Positions 50,433 through 58,040 of a stretch of 64,000 nt of DNA are shown here, one piece after another. Within the stretch, counting starts at the first letter, position 1, and each line of letters starts with the position of its first letter. This DNA is from Rhodospirillales bacterium. GTDB lineage: Bacteria; Pseudomonadota; Alphaproteobacteria; Micavibrionales; Micavibrionaceae. Made by a program: the position numbers and the translations under genes. The notes below the pieces were generated by a model. It was not told where the DNA came from, did no database searches, and worked only from the letters and a program-made list of their open reading frames with translations. The DNA is taken from NCBI GenBank assembly GCA_020638285.1, contig JACKIV010000001.1, positions 434,001 to 498,000 of the forward strand, read 5' to 3'.

Positions 50433-51902
50433 ATGATGATGACTCGAAAAGCTTTTTTCTCTGTTCTTTCTTTTTTGTGCGTTCTGGTTCTTTTGGGCAT
50501 GGGGGCGTCTCCGGTTTTTGCTGCGTCCGGGGGTGGGGGTAAGGAGTCTGTGTCCGCACAGACGGAGTCCGTTATCCCGGCCAAGGACATCAAGGCTTTG
50601 TCAGCTTTGCTTAAAGACAATGCTGAGCGGGAAAAGTTTCTGGATCATCTGGATACGCTTCTCAAGGTAAAGCAGGAGCAGGATGATGCTCTGGCGCAGC
50701 CTTTGTCCGAGAAAATCGGCCTGCGCAGCTATACGGAAAGTCTTTTCGAGGATTATCAGAAGTTTCTTGAAAAATACGACCTAAGCAGTTCGATTCTCGG
50801 GAAGATCGGCCTGTCTGCGGGCATTCTGTTTGTGGCTCTTGTGGCTTTTTTTCTGGTTCACAAGGTCTGCATTCGAATCCGGATGGGGCTGGATCGGCTC
50901 CGGCGGCGCTTTGGCATCGAAGGCCAGCGATTCGGTTTCTATGTGCGTGTGATTCGTCTAGCCGGATGGTTTGTCGTCTTTTTTCTCGGACTTTATGCGC
51001 TGGCATGGAACTGGAATATTTCTGCTCTGAATTTCGTGCGATCGGACGGGATGTTCAGTTTCCTCAGCGGTATCGTTAATGTTTTGATGATTTGCGGCAT
51101 CGGCGCCGTGTTGTGGGAGACGGCCAATGGCCTGATAGAAACGGCTTTGCGCCGGGCAGGGGAGCGGGGCGAGTCGCGCGTGCGGACCCTTTTGCCGCTT
51201 CTGCGCCATATTTTGTTCATCGTTTTCGGCGGCCTGTTTATTTTGATTTTGCTCTCGGAGATCGGGATTAATATTGCGCCGTTGCTGGCAGGGGCCGGGA
51301 TTTTAGGTATCGCCGTGGGGTTTGGCGCCCAGACGATGGTTAAGGATTTCCTGACCGGCTTTACAATCATTCTGGAAGACCTGATTCAGGTCGGGGATGT
51401 TGTTCGGCTGGCCGGGCAGGCCGGGCTGGTTGAGAAAATCACGATCCGCAAGGTGCAACTCCGCGATTTAAGCGGGACGGTTTACACGATTCCCTTCAGT
51501 GAAATCACGACGGTCGAAAACCTGACGAAGGATTTCAGTTATTATGTCATGAATGTCGGGGTGTCCTATAGCGAAGATCCTGATCGGGTGATGGAGGTTC
51601 TGCGGGGTATTGATACGGAGTTGCGCGAGGATCCGGCATTCGGGCCGTTCATGATTGAGCCCATCGAAATTCTGGGAGTGGACCAGTTCGGGGATAGCGC
51701 CGTTGTGATTAAGGCGCGTCTAAAGACAAAGCCTATAAAACAATGGTTTGTTGGGCGAGAGTTCAACCGGCGTATGAAGCATGCTTTCCATAAGGCCGGA
51801 ATCGAAATTCCTTTCCCGCATCGGACGGTCTATTTCCGGAATGAAACACCTTCGCCTGTGGGCGAAGGTCCTGCGCCGGGCGCCTTGGCCGCGGGGGGCT
51901 GA
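50433..51902 (+). CDS. Mechanosensitive ion channel (MscS family)
   Basis: A 489-residue protein with a signal peptide or first helix (AFFSVLSFLCVLVLLGMGAS), a periplasmic segment, several membrane helices (about 130-290) and the MscS core: pore helix LLAGAGILGIAVGFGAQTMV KDFLTGFTI and the beta domain GDVVRLAGQAGLVEKITIRK VQLRD. Such channels open under membrane tension and release solutes. The ATG at 50433 (MMMTRKAF) is chosen over a TTG at 50397; the ATG at 50439 is equally possible. Confidence 0.9.
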   Translation: MMMTRKAFFSVLSFLCVLVLLGMGASPVFAASGGGGKESVSAQTESVIPAKDIKALSALLKDNAEREKFLDHLDTLLKVKQEQDDALAQPLSEKIGLRSYTESLFEDYQKFLEKYDLSSSILGKIGLSAGILFVALVAFFLVHKVCIRIRMGLDRLRRRFGIEGQRFGFYVRVIRLAGWFVVFFLGLYALAWNWNISALNFVRSDGMFSFLSGIVNVLMICGIGAVLWETANGLIETALRRAGERGESRVRTLLPLLRHILFIVFGGLFILILLSEIGINIAPLLAGAGILGIAVGFGAQTMVKDFLTGFTIILEDLIQVGDVVRLAGQAGLVEKITIRKVQLRDLSGTVYTIPFSEITTVENLTKDFSYYVMNVGVSYSEDPDRVMEVLRGIDTELREDPAFGPFMIEPIEILGVDQFGDSAVVIKARLKTKPIKQWFVGREFNRRMKHAFHKAGIEIPFPHRTVYFRNETPSPVGEGPAPGALAAGG

Positions 51903-51909
51903 GAAGCCT

Positions 51910-52563
51910 ATGAGTCCACAGGATATTGTGACGTTTTTTACCCGTCTGTGCGCGCGGGACCCCGCTCCGCGGAGCGAGCTTGTCTATACGTCTGCCTATA
52001 CGCTTCTGGTTGCGGTTGTCCTCTCGGCCCAGATGACGGACAAGGGGGTGAATCGCGCCACGGGTCCCTTGTTCGCCGTGGCCGATACGCCGGAGAAAAT
52101 GGTGGCGTTGGGGGAGGCGCTACTAGCCGATTATCTCAAAACCATCAATCTTTACAAGACAAAAGCCAGAAATGTTGTGGCCCTGTCGCGAATGTTGATC
52201 GAGTCCTTTGGCGGGCAGGTGCCGGATCGGCGCGAGGATCTGGAAACTCTGCCCGGTGTGGGGCGAAAGACCGCCAATGTCGTCCTGAATGTCGCATTCG
52301 GCCAGCCCACTATGGCGGTGGATACGCATATTTTCCGGGTGGCCAACCGGACAGGGCTTGCGCCGGGCAAGACGCCGCGCGAGGTCGAGGCAGGGCTGGA
52401 GTCCGTCATTCCGGAGCCCTTTCGTCTGCACGCGCATCACTGGTTGATTTTACATGGGCGTTACGTCTGTAAGGCCCGGAAACCCGATTGCGAGTCCTGT
52501 CGGGTGGCCGATCTGTGTTCGTGGCCGGGAAAATCTCTTTCATCCCGAACGAAAAAGGTCTAA
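51910..52563 (+). CDS. nth: Endonuclease III
   Basis: Nth is a DNA glycosylase and AP lyase for oxidised pyrimidines. The 217-residue product has the helix-hairpin-helix LPGVGRKTANVV with the catalytic lysine, the catalytic Asp in AVDTHIFRVANRTGL, and a [4Fe-4S] cluster motif C-x6-C-x2-C-x5-C at the end (CKARKPDCESCRVADLC). The ATG at 51910 gives the family length. It starts eight bases after the MscS gene. Confidence 0.96.
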   Translation: MSPQDIVTFFTRLCARDPAPRSELVYTSAYTLLVAVVLSAQMTDKGVNRATGPLFAVADTPEKMVALGEALLADYLKTINLYKTKARNVVALSRMLIESFGGQVPDRREDLETLPGVGRKTANVVLNVAFGQPTMAVDTHIFRVANRTGLAPGKTPREVEAGLESVIPEPFRLHAHHWLILHGRYVCKARKPDCESCRVADLCSWPGKSLSSRTKKV

Positions 52564-52572
52564 ACCAACCCT

Positions 52573-53622
52573 ATGGAATCCGTTCATAAAACCGATATTG
52601 TGATTGTAGGCGCCGGCCCGGTGGGGCTGTTTGCGGTGTTCCAGTGCGGGATGCTGGGTCTGAAAGCCCATGTGGTCGAGGCGCTGACCGATCTGGGGGG
52701 GCAGTGCAGCGCCCTGTACCCGGAAAAGCCGATTTATGACATTCCGGGGTTTCCGGACATTCAGGCTGGCGATCTGGTTGAGCGGCTGGAGGCGCAGGCG
52801 CGTCCCTTTTCGCCCGTCTATCATCTGGGCGTGCAAGCGCAAGGGGTGGAAACGGAAGGGGAGGGGTTCAGAATTTCTCTGTCGAACGGGGTGGATATTT
52901 CCTGCCGGGCGGTCATCATCGCGGGCGGAGCCGGGGCGTTCGGGCCCAACCGTCCGCCTCTGGAGGGGTTGGAGGCCTGCGAAGGCCGCTCCGTCTTCTA
53001 TATGGTCCGGCGGCGGCAGGATTTCGCTGGAAAGAACGTCGTCATCGCGGGCGGGGGGGACAGCGCCGTGGACTGGGCCGTGTCTTTGGCCGAGGTCGCC
53101 GCGCGGGTGAGTGTTGTTCACCGCCGGGATAAATTCCGCGCCGCGCCTGAGAGCGTCGCCCGGCTTCATGCTCTGGCGCAAGGCGGCGCGATTGATCTGG
53201 TCGTGCCGTTCCAGCTTCAGGCGCTGGATGCATCGGACGGGGTTTTGCAGGCCGTTCAGGTCGTCTCGATGGAGGGGCAGACGCGCCGGATTCCGGCGGA
53301 TATTTTATTGCCGTTTTTCGGACTTGCGGCGTCTCTGGGGCCGATTGAGAGTTGGGGTCTGGCGCAAGAAGCCGGGCATCTGGCGGTGGATCCGCGCACG
53401 TGCGCGACAAACCGCCCCGGCATTTTTGCCATTGGCGACATGGCGACCTATCCGGGCAAGCTCAAGCTGATTCTGACGGGATTTGCGGAGGCCGCGCACG
53501 CGGCTCATGCGGCCTGGGCGTGCCTCCATCCGGGGCAGGCGCTGCATTTCGAGTATTCCACAACGCGCGGCGTCCTTCCGGAAAATCCTGTGGACTCGCG
53601 CGCGGAATCAGGTACAAGGTAA
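52573..53622 (+). CDS. Ferredoxin--NADP reductase (thioredoxin reductase-like)
   Basis: A 349-residue flavoprotein that transfers electrons between NADPH and ferredoxin or flavodoxin. It has the FAD-binding VIVGAGPVGLFAVFQCG at the N-terminus, LGGQCSALYPEKPIYDIPGF, the NADPH-binding VVIAGGGDSAVDWAVSLAE, and the C-terminal AIGDMATYPGKLKLILTGFA EAAHAA. The redox-active CxxC of thioredoxin reductases is absent, which marks the FNR branch of this family. It begins nine bases after nth. Confidence 0.92.
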   Translation: MESVHKTDIVIVGAGPVGLFAVFQCGMLGLKAHVVEALTDLGGQCSALYPEKPIYDIPGFPDIQAGDLVERLEAQARPFSPVYHLGVQAQGVETEGEGFRISLSNGVDISCRAVIIAGGAGAFGPNRPPLEGLEACEGRSVFYMVRRRQDFAGKNVVIAGGGDSAVDWAVSLAEVAARVSVVHRRDKFRAAPESVARLHALAQGGAIDLVVPFQLQALDASDGVLQAVQVVSMEGQTRRIPADILLPFFGLAASLGPIESWGLAQEAGHLAVDPRTCATNRPGIFAIGDMATYPGKLKLILTGFAEAAHAAHAAWACLHPGQALHFEYSTTRGVLPENPVDSRAESGTR

Positions 53623-53689
53623 GCCGCTTTATTTGTCTGTCCTTTCCGCGCGGGCGGAAATCCGGGTCTTCGGAAAGAGATTTTGAATT

Positions 53690-54628
53690 ATGAAAAAACA
53701 AAGGGGATTCAAGCTCGACGGGTGGCTTGCGCTGGACAAGCCGCCGCATATGACCTCGACCCAGGCGCTGGGCGCGGTCAAGCGCATCCTGCATCCGCAA
53801 AAAGCCGGGCATGCCGGGACGCTTGATCCTCTGGCGACGGGATGTCTGCCCATTGCGCTGGGCGAGGCGACCAAGACCATCCCCTATGCGCAGGACCACA
53901 AGAAACTTTACACATTTACAATCCGTTGGGGCGAATCCAGAACCACGGACGATGCCGAGGGCGAGGTGGTGGAGACCTCTGACGTGCGCCCAGATGCGGC
54001 GTCCATCCGGGCGGCTTTGCCGGGGTTTACGGGACATATCACCCAGATTCCGCCTCGGTTTTCGGCCATCAAGATCGCCGGAGAGCGGGCCTATGATCTG
54101 GCCCGGGCGGGCGAGGAGATCGAACTGCCCTCGCGGACGGTCTATGTTGAGTCCTTTGATTTCATAGAAGAAAAGCCGGATGGCGCGGCGTTCCGGGCGG
54201 TGTGCGGCAAGGGAACCTATATGCGCTCTCTGGCGCGCGATCTGGCGCAGACGCTGGGCACTGTCGGGCATATTGTGGATTTGCGCCGGGAATCCGTGGG
54301 CCCTTTTGATGCAAAGACCATGATTTCTCTGGACAATCTCGAAAAACTTGTTCAAGGTGGCGGCCTTGGCGATGCGCTGCTTCCCGTCGAGACCGTGCTG
54401 GACGACATCCCGGCACTGGCCTTGAATACCGGGGAGGCGGCGCGGCTGAAAAGCGGAAAAGTCCTGTCGTTCGTGGCGCGTCCTGATCTGGAGCGCCTTA
54501 AGACCGCCGGGATTGATCTGCGGGCGGAGGGGGGCGTTATGGCTCTGGCCCGCTGCGCGGATAGACCTGTCGCGCTGGTCAGCGTGCGGGGACCCGAAAT
54601 TCAGCCCTATCGCATTTTTAACGTCTAG
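53690..54628 (+). CDS. truB: tRNA pseudouridine-55 synthase TruB
   Basis: TruB makes pseudouridine at position 55 of tRNA. The 312-residue protein has LDGWLALDKPPHMTSTQALG, then GHAGTLDPLATGCLPIALGE with the catalytic Asp (near residue 45), QIPPRFSAIKIAGERAYDLA and CGKGTYMRSLARDL. Length is normal. It precedes rpsO, the usual order; rbfA and infB, common upstream partners, are not present. Confidence 0.97.
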   Translation: MKKQRGFKLDGWLALDKPPHMTSTQALGAVKRILHPQKAGHAGTLDPLATGCLPIALGEATKTIPYAQDHKKLYTFTIRWGESRTTDDAEGEVVETSDVRPDAASIRAALPGFTGHITQIPPRFSAIKIAGERAYDLARAGEEIELPSRTVYVESFDFIEEKPDGAAFRAVCGKGTYMRSLARDLAQTLGTVGHIVDLRRESVGPFDAKTMISLDNLEKLVQGGGLGDALLPVETVLDDIPALALNTGEAARLKSGKVLSFVARPDLERLKTAGIDLRAEGGVMALARCADRPVALVSVRGPEIQPYRIFNV

Positions 54629-54650
54629 GCTCACATAAAGGAGAAGACCG

Positions 54651-54920
54651 ATGTCGATGACAACCGCCCGGAAACAGGAAATTGTTTCCCAGTACCAGAC
54701 CAAAGAAGGCGACACCGGGTCGCCGGAAGTTCAGGTCGCCATTCTGACAAATCGCATCAACGAGTTGTCGGATCACCTGAAAACGCACAAGAAAGATATG
54801 TCCAGCCGCCGGGGTCTGCTTAAAATGGTTGCTCTGCGCCGCAGCCTTCTGGATTACCTGAAAGGTGTGGATGAGGCCCGTTATTTCAAACTGATTGAGT
54901 CTCTGGGCGTACGTCGGTAA
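54651..54920 (+). CDS. rpsO: 30S ribosomal protein S15
   Basis: S15 binds the central domain of 16S rRNA and early 30S assembly. The 89-residue protein has GDTGSPEVQVAILTNRINEL, HKKDMSSRRGLLKMVALRRS and LDYLKGVDEARYFKLIESLG, the classic motifs. AAAGGAG lies before the ATG. pnp, which follows rpsO in most proteobacteria, is missing; after a 266-base gap with no convincing gene, def follows. Confidence 0.98.
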   Translation: MSMTTARKQEIVSQYQTKEGDTGSPEVQVAILTNRINELSDHLKTHKKDMSSRRGLLKMVALRRSLLDYLKGVDEARYFKLIESLGVRR

Positions 54921-55186
54921 GGGGGGGAGCCGTGGGGATACGATCTGCAACGGGTCCTCTGGCGCTGGTTTTTCTGACGGCGTTGGGGAACCCTGCTTCG
55001 TTTTTAACCGGGCCTTCTTCCAGTGTGGCGCGGAGCGTTCCTTCGCCTCAACCGGCGCCTTTTGGTCCGCCGGGGAACGGCGTCCACGTTTCGTATGGTT
55101 CTCTGGTGCCATCAGAAGGCTCACGTCGAAGCAGACAGAAATCGGCTTCCCGGCGGCATGCACTTCGATACGGATAATTCTGGAAG

Positions 55187-55702
55187 ATGCCAAAACGTCC
55201 GATTCTGACCGTTCCACATCCGATTTTGAAAACGAAGTCCGATCCCGTCGACTCCGTCAATGATGCGATTCGTGCCCAGATGGACGATATGCTCGAGACA
55301 ATGGCCGAGATCGGCATTGGTCTTGCGGCCAACCAGATCGGGATGTTAAACCGTGTTCTGGTGATGGATGTGGAACGCGATGGGTTTCATACCGGTCCGA
55401 TCTGCATGGCCAATCCGGAAATCTTATGGTCTTCGGAAGAGGTCAGCCAGATGGACGAGGGCTGTCTGTCCATTCCCGGTCAATATGCGCTGGTCGAACG
55501 TCCGGCGCGAGTCAAAGTCCGTTATCTGGATTATCATGGCAAGATCGCCGAACTGGATGCGCAGGGACTCGTCTCTCATTGTGTCCAGCATGAGATTGAC
55601 CATCTCAACGGGATTTTGTGCATTGACTATCTGTCTTCCCTCAAGCGCAAGATGATCGTGCGCAAGGTCGAAAAAATGAAGAAGGATCAGGAGGTTCTTT
55701 GA
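55187..55702 (+). CDS. def: Peptide deformylase
   Basis: Def removes the N-formyl group from new proteins; it is a metalloenzyme. The 171-residue protein has motif 1 GIGLAANQIGM (near residue 43), motif 2 EGCLSIPG with the metal-binding cysteine (near 90), and motif 3 QHEIDHLNG with two metal-binding histidines (near 132). All catalytic residues are present. fmt, its frequent partner, is not adjacent. Confidence 0.96.
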   Translation: MPKRPILTVPHPILKTKSDPVDSVNDAIRAQMDDMLETMAEIGIGLAANQIGMLNRVLVMDVERDGFHTGPICMANPEILWSSEEVSQMDEGCLSIPGQYALVERPARVKVRYLDYHGKIAELDAQGLVSHCVQHEIDHLNGILCIDYLSSLKRKMIVRKVEKMKKDQEVL

Positions 55703-55721
55703 TCCAATATCCGGTTCTTTC

Positions 55722-55791
55722 GTCATCCCCGCGCAAGCGGGGACCGAGATATTACAAGCCCTGACCCGGTCCCCGCTTTCGCGGGGATGAC
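55722..55791. repeat. Long hairpin of two GTCATCCCCGCG-type palindromes
   Basis: The left arm (55722-55746) and right arm (55767-55791) are 25 bases each and complementary with one mismatch, around a 20-base loop. Each arm is itself partly palindromic (CCCCGCGCAAGCGGGG, CCCCGCTTTCGCGGGG), as in a REP-type element pair. It lies between def and rsmE and is likely to fold stably in the transcript. A shorter relative is at 62425-62453. Confidence 0.7.
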
Positions 55792-55820
55792 AGGCAAAGG
55801 CGGGAATAACAGGAATCTCC

Positions 55821-56600
55821 ATGACCTTCTCTCCGGATCACGAAGACGAGTCTTCTCACACCTTGCCGCGTCTGTTTGTTGATGACGCTTTGGCCCCGGG
55901 CGAAAACCTTGCTCTGGCGCAGGAGCATGCGCACTATCTTTTCAACGTCCTGCGGCGCGGGGCTGGCGATCGGGTCCATCTGTTCAATGGACGGGACGGC
56001 GAGTGGATCGCGATTCTTGAGCCCCAGGGCAAACGCGGCGCGGTTGCAAGGGTAGAGACGATGTCGCGGCCCCAGCCGCCGCGCGGCGCGGCTGTTCACC
56101 TGATTTTCGCGCCCTTACGTAAGGACCGGATGGATTTTCTGATTGAAAAAGCAGTGGAGCTGGGCGTGGGGGCTTTTCACCCGGTTTTGACGGAGCGCAC
56201 TGAAAACCGCCATCCGAATGCGGCGCGTCTGCGACGCCAGATTATTGAGGCTGCCGAGCAATGCGAGCGTCTGGATGTGCCGATCTTGCATGAGGCTGCC
56301 ACGTTCCCTGATTTTCTGGGGACAAGAGGCGCGGGGTTTCCTCTTCTGGCCTGTATCGAGCGAGGGGACTATCCGGCGTTATCCACTGAGCATAAGGAGG
56401 GCGATATCGGCGTCCTGATCGGTCCGGAAGGGGGGTGGACCGAACGGGAGCGGGATTTGATTCTGTGCCGTCCGAACGTGCGTCCGGTGAGTCTTGGGCC
56501 CCGGATCTTGCGGGCTGAAACAGCGGCTCTTTATGTTTTGGCGCGGCTGAACGGGTCTGTTACCGAATCAGGATCTGGCGCATTTGCCCATTCCGGTTGA
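55821..56600 (+). CDS. rsmE: 16S rRNA m3U1498 methyltransferase RsmE
   Basis: RsmE methylates N3 of U1498 of 16S rRNA with SAM. The 259-residue protein has a PUA-like N-terminal domain (LPRLFVDDALAPGENLALAQ) and the SPOUT knot domain with IFAPLRKDRMDFLIEKAVEL GVGAFHPVLTERTE, LIGPEGGWTERERDL and VSLGPRILRAETAALYVL. Its last 41 bases overlap the end of the convergent DegP gene. Confidence 0.95.
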   Translation: MTFSPDHEDESSHTLPRLFVDDALAPGENLALAQEHAHYLFNVLRRGAGDRVHLFNGRDGEWIAILEPQGKRGAVARVETMSRPQPPRGAAVHLIFAPLRKDRMDFLIEKAVELGVGAFHPVLTERTENRHPNAARLRRQIIEAAEQCERLDVPILHEAATFPDFLGTRGAGFPLLACIERGDYPALSTEHKEGDIGVLIGPEGGWTERERDLILCRPNVRPVSLGPRILRAETAALYVLARLNGSVTESGSGAFAHSG

Positions 56601-58023
56601 TGACAAGGGAAATCGCATAACCTCGCAGGGCCGAAACGCGCTTTTTGACATCCGCCACATTCTTGACTTTTCGACCGTCGATGGACACGATCAAATCGCC
56701 TTTGGTGACAAGGCGCGCTGCGGGTGATCCGTTGGCCGTATCCATGACGATCACGCCCGCCGCATCATCCGGGAGATTCATCTCTATGCTTACCGCCGGA
56801 TTGATGTTGGCGATCGTCGCGCCGCTCAAGGCATGACGGCCTTTGAGCGCGGTTTCCTCGCGGGGCGGCGTGTCCGGAGGAAGTTCGGCAGAGACGTTTA
56901 AGGACAGGTTTTTTCCTTTGCGCCAGATTTCAAACACGGTGCTCTCGCCTACGGGAATGGTTGCCCAGCGAAAATGCATTTCTGCCGGGTCACGGATCGC
57001 GTGTCCGCTCACCGACAGGACCACATCGCCGACCTTCAGGCCAGATCGCGCAGCGGGGCTGTCCTTGCGGATATGGGAAACAAGAGCGCCTTGGGGGCGG
57101 TCAAGCCCCAGACTGGTGGCGATGTCTGCGGTCAGGGATTGCATCTGTGCGCCGAGCCATGCGCGGGCCACGCGCCCGGTGTCTGTCTGCTCACCTGCTT
57201 TTCCACCCTGCTTTTCAGCCGCAATGACGGTCTGAACCATCTCAGAGGGAATGGCAAAGCCAATGCCCAGAGACCCGCCATCCCGGGAATAGATGGCGGT
57301 ATTGATGCCCACGACGCCGCCTTTCATGTCCACGAGCGGACCACCGGAATTTCCCGGATTGATGGCGGCGTCCGTCTGGATAAAAAAGTTGTAATCGTTG
57401 ATCTCAAGGTTGGGGCGCGATCTAGCCGAGACGATACCGCTGGTCACTGTTTGTCCTACGCCGAAGGGGTTGCCGATGGCGATGACCAGATCGCCGATTT
57501 CAAGGGATTCGCTGGATTCCAGCGGTGCATACGGCAAAGGTTTGTTCTGGGCATCGATGCGTACGAGGGCAATATCCGAAGGCGTATCCGAAACGGATAC
57601 GCGGGCGGGAAACTCTCGTCCGTCATTAAGGGTAACCGTGATTTCATCTGCCTCGCGCACGACGTGGGCGTTGGTGACGATCAGTCCATCCGGTGCGATG
57701 ATGACGCCGGAGCCAAGCGCGCTCTCAACTTTCTGGCGCGGGAGACCTCGGAAGCCGGGAATGGCGCCGTCCAGAAAGAACGGTGCAAAAAAGGGATCGT
57801 CTAAAAAAGGATTTTGTGTGCGTGTGGTAATGACCCGTTTCGATGAAATGCTGACGACTGCCGGTGCGATTTTTTTAACCAATGGGGCAAAAGACAGGGT
57901 GATTTGTTCCCGGCTATCGGGCGTTGAAGAGGCGTTCTGCGTGGCATGGGCGGGACCAAAGGGGATGCACACCATCACAAGGAGCAGAGAAAGCAATGCA
58001 GCGGGAAAAGATTTTTTCTTCAT
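56560..58023 (-). CDS. Periplasmic serine protease of the DegP/HtrA family
   Basis: A 487-residue secreted protease or chaperone. It has a signal peptide (FPAALLSLLLVMVCIPFGPA), a trypsin-like domain with His in VTNAHVV, Asp in SDIALVRI and Ser in NPGNSGGPL (all intact), and two PDZ domains (about 290-375 and 400-487), with GALVSHIRKDSPAARSGLKV GDVVLSVSG and VIVMDTANGSPAARLVTKGD. AAAGGAG gives a strong ribosome site. It begins 17 bases after the PBP1A gene, so the two are probably co-transcribed. Confidence 0.95.
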   Translation of the reverse strand: MKKKSFPAALLSLLLVMVCIPFGPAHATQNASSTPDSREQITLSFAPLVKKIAPAVVSISSKRVITTRTQNPFLDDPFFAPFFLDGAIPGFRGLPRQKVESALGSGVIIAPDGLIVTNAHVVREADEITVTLNDGREFPARVSVSDTPSDIALVRIDAQNKPLPYAPLESSESLEIGDLVIAIGNPFGVGQTVTSGIVSARSRPNLEINDYNFFIQTDAAINPGNSGGPLVDMKGGVVGINTAIYSRDGGSLGIGFAIPSEMVQTVIAAEKQGGKAGEQTDTGRVARAWLGAQMQSLTADIATSLGLDRPQGALVSHIRKDSPAARSGLKVGDVVLSVSGHAIRDPAEMHFRWATIPVGESTVFEIWRKGKNLSLNVSAELPPDTPPREETALKGRHALSGATIANINPAVSIEMNLPDDAAGVIVMDTANGSPAARLVTKGDLIVSIDGRKVKNVADVKKRVSALRGYAISLVINRNGQMRQILIR

Positions 58024-58040
58024 AGCACACTCCTTTCGCT

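Noticed and set aside
54932..55177. 81-codon plus-strand frame between rpsO and def
   Set aside because: No ribosome site or family resemblance; Ser/Pro-rich composition typical of non-coding GC-rich DNA.
54618..55217. 199-codon minus-strand frame across rpsO and the rpsO-def gap
   Set aside because: It overlaps rpsO entirely and the def start; low-complexity Lys/Pro content, no ribosome site.
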